34,313 nt of DNA from a virus: the IMG/VR virus record IMGVR_UViG_3300025450_000071, positions 1-34,313 of that record; one strand, written 5' to 3'. The notes under the pieces were generated by a model. It made no database searches, was not told the origin of the DNA, and saw only the letters and a program-made list of their open reading frames with translations. Shown here piece after piece: positions 7,662 through 15,784 of the stretch (positions are counted from its first letter, which is position 1; each line of letters opens with the position of its first letter). A program made the position numbers and the translations under genes.

Positions 7662-10600
7662 TTAAGCTTGAGGTTCGTTCCAAGAGATACGACCCAAAAG
7701 CTGCACACCAACACCATTAAGGTTCTGGGCAACTAGAGTCAATGTATCTGGACCATCTGGGTAGATGTTCTTATCAGGTGTAGCGAGTGCTGCAACAGTA
7801 GAAGTACCACCGTTGAGGACACTGTTACCAAGGTCGCGGACACCGGCAACGTTAACTTCCTGTGTGGTGTCTACAAAGAAACCACCGGTAACTTCACCAG
7901 CAGCCAAACCACTAGCAACCGTAACACCATTGGGTACAGAAGAGTAGTCAGCAATCTGGCTAAGCGATGAGTTCGGGCTGTTTGTACCAGCGACGACGTT
8001 TGTCCACTGTGGCAATGTTCCACCATTGATAAGCTGTGGCACGCCATTCAAGTAAGCCTTGATAAGCACGTTACCGGCACCAACCCCCTGTGTACCAGTA
8101 ACCGTAACTGACACGTCAAGCGTCTGCAGCTGCAACTGAACTCGGTTAGCCAGTTCGTGTGATCCAAGGATAGAACTTGTTTGGCTGTTGTCAACGCTAG
8201 GGGCAATACGAATCGACATCAGAGCCTTGGTCTGACCAGAAGCCAACGTAATTGGAGTAGTCTGACCATAGGTGAACAAAAGGTTGGCGTCAGGCGAGAA
8301 ACCACCATCCATTGTTACTGCAGTACCCCAGTGGCTAAAGTATGGGCTGTGCGTAGGCATTGCCAACTCAACCGTAGTGGGTGCGGTAGCAGAGTATGAG
8401 AATGCAGTTCCTGCAAGTCCCATAGCCTGCACTGGAACCGTTGCGCTGGCGTTAGTCGATACAGAAGCATTGCTAAACGTAATGAAGTTACCGCTGATGG
8501 AAGCAACGTATGTGTTGTCGGGGAACAACGTCGGTGCAGTAACCTTAGAACCAATTGCAACACCGGTAATAGTTCCGCTACCAATTGGGCTACCAGACGT
8601 TAAAGAAAGCGTCAGGGAAGCAGGGGTAGCAATACCACGTGTCAAACCACCGAAGCTGCTAGCAGTTACAGTTGTGTAATTAACGTATTCAACACCAGTC
8701 GTGGCGTTCTTGATCGCAAGAGTGCCTGATGCAGGGAATGCGCTATTGCCAGCTGGATTCAGCGTATTGTTAACATAGATTGTGGTGTCTGTTGCACCGA
8801 TGCCAGATGTGGTAGTGGTAATTGGTGGGATCGTAGATGTTTCGTAACGACCCGGCAAGTTACCAGAGCGCATGTAGGCAGTGGTGTTGATGTTGTTGTT
8901 AGCCAGCTTGTGGCAGAACATGATGTTACCATCAGTAGTTCTCAGGCCCCAACGCACGAAACCAGCTCCGTACCACGAGTAGTCAAGGTACCACATCTGC
9001 ATCTTGGTAAGGTCAAGCTTGTAACCGCTAGGTCCAGTTCCATCAAGTTTGTCGATGTTCCATTGCGACTGTGGCACACGGTTGTCGACAGTGGCTGTAA
9101 CAGTCACGTAGTTGGCAGTAATACCACGGTAAGCAGGGCTAATGGTGATCTGCGTATCGCTAGCGATATCAGTAACACGGTAAGAGCTACCACGGATAAC
9201 AATGTACTGACCAGGGGTCAGCTGCTTGCTAAAGATGGTTGGGAAATTGCCATCGGTTGCAGTAACCGTTGTGCTACCGTTTGTTACAGTTGCACGACCA
9301 GCAACCTGCTTAATTGAGCTACGAAGAACAGCGTAAAGCTGCTGACCATCGTACTCGAAGAACATGCCATTTTCTTGGTTGAAAAGACCCATTCTCTGTA
9401 CAGCACCGTACCAACCATTAACTGTGCAAATAAAGTTTGCAGGATAATCAGATGGTGAAGTATTGCCAAGAGTACCAGTAGCAGTAATAGTGAACTGAGT
9501 GGCATTAAGAATGTTGGCAATAGGGTATGTGCCGTTGTAACCACTAGTAATTACACCAGCGATATTTACACTTGTACCAGGGGTAAGGTTGTGCTGTTCA
9601 CGAGTTGTTACGGTGATCGTCGAACCAGGAGTTGTGCCAGTGGCAGAAATACCATCAACAGTGAATGCAGTGTTAAGGATCGTACCGGTGGCCATTTCAA
9701 GACCCTTACCAGACTGGTAGTGGAAGTTACGACGGGTTTGACGAATAGCAGATTGGTGGTTGCTCAAGCTTTGTGGTCCGAACAGCACACCACCGTCAAA
9801 TGGACGCTGAGCGAACAAAGATTGGTTGCGAGGAGTGATTGAACCACCGGTAGGAGTACCACCAGGTGCGCTCAATGCATAGTAGGTAAGACCGCTAGCA
9901 CTGGTAATACCAGTTACATAGAAGTTACCATTCGCAGCAGATTGGCTAGTACCGCTAACGCTAATTTCATTACCAATGCTCAGGCCATGAGGAACGGTTG
10001 TCGTTACAGTAATCAAGTTACTTGAGTTGGTAAACGTTGGTGTACCGCCGATAGCAGCACCGGTGTAGTACTGCTGCTGCCAGACCTGAGTCTTAAATGG
10101 GTCAAAGAAACCCGAAGTACCACTAGGAGTACCAAATGTGTTTACTGTCTTGGCAGAGTAAGTGAACGAGTTTGTGCCGCTTGTTTCTACGATGAAGTTA
10201 CCGTTGGCTGGAGCGAAGAAAGCATCTTGCACAGAGAATGGTGTGCCTGTGGCAAGGCCGCCACCACTTGTAAGAACAGTCACTGTCTTGCTGTTGGCAC
10301 TCATAGTCATACCAGTTACGGTAAGACCATTAGTAGCCAGCGAAATTGGTGGGTACATGTTATAACCAGCAGGGTGCCAGTTAGTTGTGCCGAGAGCTTC
10401 CCACTTAGAAGTCTGGTTACCATACTCAAAGTCGGTGTCAATCATCGACTGAGGTGTAGAGACGCGTTGCTTACCCACTGGGTCGTAAAGCTCTTCCACA
10501 GGAACTGTGCGTTGAGCATATTCATCAACTGTGATAGTGATCTTGTCGGTGGCAAGCATGCCAGATGTACCGCCGTTGAACACAACAGTAGTTACACCCT

Positions 10601-10826
10601 TGCTAGAAGAAGTAGGAAGATTAGTAGTGCTAGAAACCTGGTTAGAAACTGTAGCAGTAAAACCAGCTAGAGTAAATACAGGGTCACCAATTTTAAACAA
10701 TGTTACGCCACGTGTAGTGTTTACTACGGATACAAGACGTTCCTGTGGAATATACTGGTTGATTACGAGAGTTGAAGTACTCGGTGTAAATACGTAATTA
10801 TCGTAGTACGATGTTGTTTGTGCCAT
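7662..10826 (-). CDS. Large virion structural protein with repeated beta modules
   Basis: 1054 aa, rich in Thr, Ser, Gly, Val and Asn. At least four related beta modules of about 60-70 residues can be picked out at about 166-228, 262-318, 388-450 and 508-565. Each follows the rough plan strand, GL..G..v, NG.f.V, T.ft. Between them lie a conserved-looking RRNFHYQSGKG at 365-375 and a Trp/Tyr-rich part at about 590-662 with LDYSWYGAG and AYMRSGNLPGRYE. I recall similar segments in uncharacterised structural proteins of T4-like and marine phages. The ATG at 10826 has an AAGGA site overlapping the previous stop. Likely a tail, neck or fibre component exposed on the virion. The exact role is not visible. 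Confidence 0.65.
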   Translation of the reverse strand: MAQTTSYYDNYVFTPSTSTLVINQYIPQERLVSVVNTTRGVTLFKIGDPVFTLAGFTATVSNQVSSTTNLPTSSSKGVTTVVFNGGTSGMLATDKITITVDEYAQRTVPVEELYDPVGKQRVSTPQSMIDTDFEYGNQTSKWEALGTTNWHPAGYNMYPPISLATNGLTVTGMTMSANSKTVTVLTSGGGLATGTPFSVQDAFFAPANGNFIVETSGTNSFTYSAKTVNTFGTPSGTSGFFDPFKTQVWQQQYYTGAAIGGTPTFTNSSNLITVTTTVPHGLSIGNEISVSGTSQSAANGNFYVTGITSASGLTYYALSAPGGTPTGGSITPRNQSLFAQRPFDGGVLFGPQSLSNHQSAIRQTRRNFHYQSGKGLEMATGTILNTAFTVDGISATGTTPGSTITVTTREQHNLTPGTSVNIAGVITSGYNGTYPIANILNATQFTITATGTLGNTSPSDYPANFICTVNGWYGAVQRMGLFNQENGMFFEYDGQQLYAVLRSSIKQVAGRATVTNGSTTVTATDGNFPTIFSKQLTPGQYIVIRGSSYRVTDIASDTQITISPAYRGITANYVTVTATVDNRVPQSQWNIDKLDGTGPSGYKLDLTKMQMWYLDYSWYGAGFVRWGLRTTDGNIMFCHKLANNNINTTAYMRSGNLPGRYETSTIPPITTTTSGIGATDTTIYVNNTLNPAGNSAFPASGTLAIKNATTGVEYVNYTTVTASSFGGLTRGIATPASLTLSLTSGSPIGSGTITGVAIGSKVTAPTLFPDNTYVASISGNFITFSNASVSTNASATVPVQAMGLAGTAFSYSATAPTTVELAMPTHSPYFSHWGTAVTMDGGFSPDANLLFTYGQTTPITLASGQTKALMSIRIAPSVDNSQTSSILGSHELANRVQLQLQTLDVSVTVTGTQGVGAGNVLIKAYLNGVPQLINGGTLPQWTNVVAGTNSPNSSLSQIADYSSVPNGVTVASGLAAGEVTGGFFVDTTQEVNVAGVRDLGNSVLNGGTSTVAALATPDKNIYPDGPDTLTLVAQNLNGVGVQLLGRISWNEPQA

Positions 10827-10834
10827 TGTTTTCC

Positions 10835-11590
10835 TTAGCCGAAGTAGTTATGGTTGTTGTCAACACTTGACAATGGTGTTGGGTTCTCGTTGTAGTTAGT
10901 AACAACACCACCAGAGATAGTTAGTTGATCAGAGTCAGCAATATTAGGTTGACCAATACTACCATCAACCCATGTTGCTTCTTGGCCAATACTAACGGCG
11001 CTAAGGTCAACAAACAATCCAGGCAATGCCCAGTCAATAATACCTGTGCCACCTGATGCTGTCAATCTATAAGCAGTATAAAATAAACCATCTGCGATCG
11101 GAATAGAAATCAGTGTTGGTGTAGAAGCAGCGGTAATGGTTGTTGTGGCTAAAGTTGCCCAGTTTGTTGAGCTGTATGAGCTAGCCGACGATGTGTAGTA
11201 AGCATTGGGCGTATAACGGTCATATGTGCCTTGCAATCTGATTGTTGCTGTACCAGTCCAACCAGCTTCTGCGCTAAGCACAGCAGTAATTGATTGCAAG
11301 TCTTGAAGTGTTACAGAAGCATCAGGTGCGCAAATGATACTAATATCAACTGCACCATTGCCATTAACATTAAGATTAAGACCAGGGTTAACTGAGCCAG
11401 GTTGCGCGTATGCGACATTACCACTCGTTGTCATGTAGCCAACTGCTCCATTGCTGAATTGAGCAGCGTAGGCCACTGCAGGAGGGTACACCGCACCAGG
11501 TGTCCCATCATTACCATAATTGGTAACAAATTGACCCAATGGCCATGTCTTCTTTTGTTGCTTTGGGCCTTTACCTTCTGCGATGTTCAC
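10835..11590 (-). CDS. Beta-rich virion protein, candidate fibre or neck component
   Basis: 251 aa, rich in Thr, Ser, Ala, Gly and Tyr with alternating hydrophobics, no cysteine cluster or membrane segment. A GTG start at 11590 is chosen because AAGGAG sits at ideal distance before it and no ATG in frame is near. The N-terminal stretch GKGPKQQKKTWPLGQF is basic; the remainder looks like a beta-sandwich or adhesin-type fold (for example TATIRLQGTYDRYTP). It ends with Asn-rich HNYFG. It precedes the large structural protein with an 8-nt gap, so both probably belong to one appendage. I do not recognise a specific family. Confidence 0.55.
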   Translation of the reverse strand: MNIAEGKGPKQQKKTWPLGQFVTNYGNDGTPGAVYPPAVAYAAQFSNGAVGYMTTSGNVAYAQPGSVNPGLNLNVNGNGAVDISIICAPDASVTLQDLQSITAVLSAEAGWTGTATIRLQGTYDRYTPNAYYTSSASSYSSTNWATLATTTITAASTPTLISIPIADGLFYTAYRLTASGGTGIIDWALPGLFVDLSAVSIGQEATWVDGSIGQPNIADSDQLTISGGVVTNYNENPTPLSSVDNNHNYFG

Positions 11591-11599
11591 AATGTCTCC

Positions 11600-12280
11600 T
11601 TAAAGACTCATATAATCTATGCCTAGATCCGGCGTATCTGATTGCTGGAGAAACTTCATAGCATTCATGCTAATGTCATCATCTGCAACGCTCATAGCCG
11701 GTGCATCAGCCATTGGTACTGACTGAACTGTCTGTGGCCTTGGAGCAGGAGCAGCTTGCACAGGAGTTTGTGCTGGTCTTGCCGTAATCGCCTTGTCTAA
11801 CTTACCTTCAAGGTTCTTAAAGGAGTTAGCAACTGGGTTCAATGAGTTCTTTATTGCTGATTCAATTTTGCTTATTGCTTGTTCGATCTGTGGACCAATT
11901 GGCTCTTCAGCCTTAGTTGACTCCGGCTTGATAAAGTACTTGTGTAGGACATCATTGCAAAGGTCCCAAGTTAACTTATCAACTCTTTTGCCAACAAGAC
12001 GCATGATCCTTTTTGCCTTGTCATCCCATTGGTATTCATATTGATTGCCATCGTAGTCAATCAACTTTCCCCAACGGAACTCATCCTCAACCTGATCAAG
12101 GGTTAAGAACTCTATGTTAGCAATCTGATAAAGCTCGGGCTCTTCGTCTTCCCAGACTTCTTCCCAAGGGTCTTCATCTTCCCAATCCTGATCCCATGTG
12201 GGCTCAAACATTGGCTCTACAACCTCAAGGACCTCTTCTACAGGAGTAGAAACGATCTTAGTTTTTCTAGATCTGAACAT
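11600..12280 (-). CDS. Acidic phage protein with Trp-rich N-terminus, unknown function
   Basis: 226 aa. Residues 15-50 are extremely acidic and Trp-rich (EPTWDQDWEDEDPWEEVWED). A folded-looking middle follows at about 53-110 (IEFLTLDQVEDEF, then WDLCNDVLHKYF), then a helical linker, a Pro/Ala/Gln-rich stretch, and a short C-terminal motif (SDTPDLGIDYMSL). The ATG at 12280 lies 3 nt after the preceding stop and has no clear ribosome-binding site, so translation is probably coupled. The layout of acidic disordered arm plus small domain resembles assembly chaperones or tail-assembly proteins, but this is only an analogy. Confidence 0.5.
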   Translation of the reverse strand: MFRSRKTKIVSTPVEEVLEVVEPMFEPTWDQDWEDEDPWEEVWEDEEPELYQIANIEFLTLDQVEDEFRWGKLIDYDGNQYEYQWDDKAKRIMRLVGKRVDKLTWDLCNDVLHKYFIKPESTKAEEPIGPQIEQAISKIESAIKNSLNPVANSFKNLEGKLDKAITARPAQTPVQAAPAPRPQTVQSVPMADAPAMSVADDDISMNAMKFLQQSDTPDLGIDYMSL

Positions 12281-12283
12281 GAG

Positions 12284-12847
12284 TTATTGGGCAATCACCA
12301 ATTCGTAGTCGCCCTTGCGCTCTACAGAGGCAGTGCGGTCGTCCCAAACAACAGCGAACTCAGCATCACCAACGGCAATAACCGTACCGGCGATCTTCGT
12401 AGTGGGTGTCTCAGCAACGACTCGAGCATTGACCAAAGAACCAGTCTTAGCGTTAGCTACAAGACCAAGTGTGAAGTCAGGGTGAGCTTGGTTGGTACGG
12501 AAGCCACTGGCTTGGCTAGCAAGCTTGCTGGCAGCCTTAGCAGGGGCAAGTTGCAAGTCTTGTGTGCCAGCAACCTCGGGCTCCATAACCATGAGAGCAC
12601 GGTCCTGAGCAGGGTTAGACAGGTCATTGCCCTGCATACCTTCATCAACATAACGCTGGATCTGGTCGCCCAGGCCCTGACGCTGCTGCATGTAGGCGTC
12701 CATGTTCTTCTCGAAGTGGTTGCTGTCCTGGTCGATGAAGTCACCAATCCATTGCTGGCTAGGGTCCATAAAGTTAACATCGGGGTTGGCATCGGCTGCT
12801 GTCTTGTCGAACAGTTCAGCTACTTTAATATTCAAACGGGGTTCCAT
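12284..12847 (-). CDS. Phage protein of unknown function, probable virion or assembly role
   Basis: 187 aa. Residues 1-75 are acidic and helical (FMDPSQQWIGDFIDQD, Met- and Gln-rich). A middle linker rich in Ala and Ser follows, then a C-terminal beta domain from about 125 that looks like a small barrel (ARVVAETPTTKIAGTVIAV, then FAVVWDDRTASVERKGDY). The last part recalls SH3-like or KOW-like beta barrels, but I see no specific signature. The ATG at 12847 has a very strong AGGAG site and follows a 59-nt gap with a hairpin, so this gene probably begins a separately controlled translation unit. Confidence 0.5.
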   Translation of the reverse strand: MEPRLNIKVAELFDKTAADANPDVNFMDPSQQWIGDFIDQDSNHFEKNMDAYMQQRQGLGDQIQRYVDEGMQGNDLSNPAQDRALMVMEPEVAGTQDLQLAPAKAASKLASQASGFRTNQAHPDFTLGLVANAKTGSLVNARVVAETPTTKIAGTVIAVGDAEFAVVWDDRTASVERKGDYELVIAQ

Positions 12848-12866
12848 TGGTTTCTCCTGTGCGTGG

Positions 12867-12888
12867 ATACATACACTACGGTATGTAT
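12867..12888 (-). promoter_or_regulatory. Perfect 8-bp stem-loop in the leader of the 12284-12847 gene
   Basis: ATACATAC at 12867-12874 and GTATGTAT at 12881-12888 form a perfect inverted repeat around a 6-nt loop. On the minus strand a -10-like TGTAAT (five of six matches) lies at 12902-12897, eight bases upstream of the stem. TAGACA at 12909-12904 followed by 16 bases and TACATA is another weak promoter reading. No uridine run follows, so it is not a typical terminator. It may be an operator or an mRNA 5' hairpin. Confidence 0.4.
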
Positions 12889-12906
12889 TGTTGATAATTA
12901 CATTGT

Positions 12907-13377
12907 CTACTTGCTAGGCGGATTCGGCGCACCTGTGTTATCAGCGTCATATTCCTCTGATTTATTAACACGGCTTGCTTCTTCTACAGCAGGCGATTTC
13001 TTCATTTTTGTTAAGCCATTTGGCTCTGGGTGAGCAAAATAACGCATTTTCGATGCAAAAGCCCAAACATCATCATCTTCTTGAACGCTGGCAGTCATCA
13101 CAGGCTGTTCAGTGTGTGCAGATAAATTATCTGAGTATGGACTACGAAGATCTTTGGTAAGCAAATTCTGCAATGAGAAGTCATAGTTATCTTGCTTAGC
13201 ACCACCTGAGTTCATCAGGCAATATCCGTGTGAGTACAGTGGGCGCCTACCATCGACTGCAGTACCGTCCACAAGTACCTTACCCAAACCATCAGTGAAT
13301 GATGGCATATCACAGAAACGGCAAGGTACTCCTGCAGGAGCGTCTTTTGGCTCTACGTAGCTTCTTTTACGGTTCAT
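12907..13377 (-). CDS. Phage protein with a short CxxC motif, unknown function
   Basis: 156 aa with one CRFCDMPSF motif near residue 20 and a further Cys in HGYCLMNSGG about 35 residues on. This could be a small zinc site. The rest is polar, with a Trp-containing patch (DDVWAFASKMRYFAHPEPNG) and an Asn/Pro-rich end. I chose the ATG at 13377, which follows a strong GAGGGAT site and the preceding stop region; another ATG at 13395 is in frame but overlaps the previous gene more. The function is unknown. It shares the cysteine theme with its upstream neighbours. Confidence 0.5.
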   Translation of the reverse strand: MNRKRSYVEPKDAPAGVPCRFCDMPSFTDGLGKVLVDGTAVDGRRPLYSHGYCLMNSGGAKQDNYDFSLQNLLTKDLRSPYSDNLSAHTEQPVMTASVQEDDDVWAFASKMRYFAHPEPNGLTKMKKSPAVEEASRVNKSEEYDADNTGAPNPPSK

Positions 13378-13378
13378 G

Positions 13379-15784
13379 TTATCCCTCGTCTTCATCTTCT
13401 ACATCAAACCCAGCAGCTCTCATACCACCATTGATGTGACCTTCGTTGTGGATGCCATCCGCAACATTCTCTTGCTCTTCGTGGCTCATGTTACGGCCAT
13501 TCTTCTTAAAGAATTGCTTGTTGACCGTGTCAACCATGCCATCAACGTCTCTATCTGAAATCTCTGGTGCTGCGCCACGGTTGAGTCGACCAGGCATTTG
13601 TGCAGACATTGGTGCGTCAAAGCTAGGACTTTCAACAGACTTCTTGTAAGGAGCATCAGCAATGATAAATCTCTGCTTGTCCTTCTCGCTTACATTGCCT
13701 GATGGGATACTGCGTATTTCTGGTGGAATCAGGTTGTAAGGGTGGTGCTCTGGTACTCCATACGTGTCTTCAAACTCGTGACCAAGACTTCTAAGTCGTC
13801 GTCTAGCTTCATTGTTAGGCGTAGTGAGCATGTGGTGCTTGATACCCTCAGTGCTCAATCCTGTTGGCTTAACGTGCTTAACGATAACCTGGACCTTTGA
13901 TTCTGGGTTGCTAACGTAATTGCGAGTACCATCTGGGTTTTTGCTGTCGCTTGTTAATAGATCTTTCTTTTGCATAGTTGTCTGGACATCGCCCACAACT
14001 TGAACGTGTTGTGAGTTAAGACGGTCCATTCTTGCAACCTGGCTAATGTGACAAGCGAAAGGAACTGCAGTTGTTCTTCTTGCGGTAGATCTTTCACCAA
14101 CGATTGGTTGAATGCTATCAAGCGCATCAGAGATGTGGTTCTGCAAAGGTCCTCGGACAGCTTTGTCACGCTGACTACTGAATGTACTGTTTACAGTTGC
14201 GCCCTTTGAGAACATGGTCTTACGACGACCGCCGTATTGCCCCTTAAGCTGTTCTCTGAGGGCATCACGCTCATCTTTAGCAGTGGTTCCCCAGTGAACA
14301 CCTTCGACGTATTGCCCATCGTGGCTAACGTTTGTGACAACACCAAATACGTGCTTGCCTTGGAAACCACCACTGCTAGCAGACTCATCACGCTTGAGTC
14401 TTTGTCTGTTCGGGCTCTTTGTAAAGTTCTTTTGTTCACGGATATTATTAGCAGCTTCTACCTGGTTTGTCCAGTCTTCGTAGTCCTGCTTAAATTGCTC
14501 ATCGTGAGCACCATTCTTGTACTTAGAATCACCAGGAGTAGGCATGCCTGGCACGTGCACGGTTGCACCCCATTGAGGTGCCTTATACATCGTGTTAGGG
14601 ACAGCCTTCTCACCAGGTGCTGTCTCGTATGCAGAATCTTGAGGCTGCTCAGCATGTAATGCGGCATTTGGCTCATTCGTATCCCAACCAAGGTGCCAGA
14701 TAGGAGTACCACGTCTGATCTCTTGTCTAGGGTGACCACCCATAATCTCCAAGGCAGGAGCGATGTTATCCTTTTCACCAACCACTGCTCTATAGGCAGC
14801 AAAAGCCATGGTATTTGGGCTTGACTTGCTACCCGCGAACGCTACGTGGCGTGGGATCTTAGGGTCTGTGCACTTTTCGCAACCATTAGTACAGTCGCAG
14901 TTATCACGAACAGAATCAACATACTTGCCACGTTCAATGTCAGCAGCACCCATTGGGCCGCCTTCACCGGTCTCAAAGTCACCTTGTCCTAAGTGGTGAT
15001 CACAACCTGATTGACAATGCCAATCCTTGCCTTCATCGAATGTTTGTTCGTGTCTACAATTAAAGTCGGTGCATTCACTCTCAGGGTGGCAAGCCTTCTC
15101 TACGATGTTGCCATTCTTGTCTTTTTTATCTTTTTTGTGATTAAGAACTGCCTTATTAACAGGACAATTAGTATCGCACATTCCAGCCAAGCAGTGAGTG
15201 TTGTGCCAGTTAACAGCATCATTGTGGCGCCTAGTCTCTTCGTTGACATTTGTCATTCTATCGAAGGTGCCAGCATGTTCTCTTGGCTCATGATAACCTA
15301 AGTTGCCACAAGTAATGCATTCAATCTGATCGTGAGATCTATCTGCTGGAGCCTCTGGGAAGCCGCCGTGCATCTTGCCCTTACAAGTAGGGCATGGGAA
15401 TGCTGAGATTGCTGTAAGCACAGGAATCTTCATAGCTGCTTTGATGTAATTACGGTTGCTCAAATGGTCGCTTGGTACAACTGCAGTCTCCTGCAACTTT
15501 CTTGACTCTGGTGAGTTCTCAACGAACTTAACCTTCTGGCCCTTTGGGACTCTGATGCTCTTTTTGTCCTCAACGGTTCCTGGAGTGTGATACGTAAGGT
15601 CGCCAAACTCTTCTTGCTTCTTAGTCTTCTTCTTTTCCTTTTCCTTGCGCTGTCTAGCAACAGGCTCAGGCTCATAGGAAGAGAAGCCAGAATCACCGAG
15701 CTGTTCAGGGGTCAATGCACTGTATTCACCATACTCATCCTCGGGGAAAGAAGCAGTCTTTGAGTTGAAGATTGGTCTATTCAT
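13379..15784 (-). CDS. Large cysteine- and histidine-rich protein of unknown function
   Basis: 801 aa. Residues 1-120 are polar with a Lys/Glu-rich patch (45-60). Residues 131-305 hold about 16 cysteines in groups: C131/C134 and C156/C159 (a CxxC-x21-CxxC ribbon), then C198/C203/C207, C232/C238/C243, C257/C261 with DHH, and C296/C298/C302/C305. Histidines are interspersed, so several metal sites are likely. After 310 cysteines almost vanish and the protein is polar with alpha/beta patches (HVFGVVTNVSHDGQYVEGVHWG). The start overlaps the previous stop by 8 nt. I do not recognise the family. Size and place suggest a virion or internal protein rather than a regulator. The paired gene upstream has the same character. 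Confidence 0.6.
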   Translation of the reverse strand: MNRPIFNSKTASFPEDEYGEYSALTPEQLGDSGFSSYEPEPVARQRKEKEKKKTKKQEEFGDLTYHTPGTVEDKKSIRVPKGQKVKFVENSPESRKLQETAVVPSDHLSNRNYIKAAMKIPVLTAISAFPCPTCKGKMHGGFPEAPADRSHDQIECITCGNLGYHEPREHAGTFDRMTNVNEETRRHNDAVNWHNTHCLAGMCDTNCPVNKAVLNHKKDKKDKNGNIVEKACHPESECTDFNCRHEQTFDEGKDWHCQSGCDHHLGQGDFETGEGGPMGAADIERGKYVDSVRDNCDCTNGCEKCTDPKIPRHVAFAGSKSSPNTMAFAAYRAVVGEKDNIAPALEIMGGHPRQEIRRGTPIWHLGWDTNEPNAALHAEQPQDSAYETAPGEKAVPNTMYKAPQWGATVHVPGMPTPGDSKYKNGAHDEQFKQDYEDWTNQVEAANNIREQKNFTKSPNRQRLKRDESASSGGFQGKHVFGVVTNVSHDGQYVEGVHWGTTAKDERDALREQLKGQYGGRRKTMFSKGATVNSTFSSQRDKAVRGPLQNHISDALDSIQPIVGERSTARRTTAVPFACHISQVARMDRLNSQHVQVVGDVQTTMQKKDLLTSDSKNPDGTRNYVSNPESKVQVIVKHVKPTGLSTEGIKHHMLTTPNNEARRRLRSLGHEFEDTYGVPEHHPYNLIPPEIRSIPSGNVSEKDKQRFIIADAPYKKSVESPSFDAPMSAQMPGRLNRGAAPEISDRDVDGMVDTVNKQFFKKNGRNMSHEEQENVADGIHNEGHINGGMRAAGFDVEDEDEG

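Noticed and set aside
7457-7732. Minus-strand frame of 91 codons overlapping the 60-aa cysteine-ended gene
   Set aside because: It starts inside the long structural gene without a ribosome-binding site; the 60-aa frame has an excellent one.
12867-12888. Intrinsic terminator at the 12.9-kb stem-loop
   Set aside because: No uridine run follows the stem on either strand, and a gene with a strong SD begins 20 nt later.
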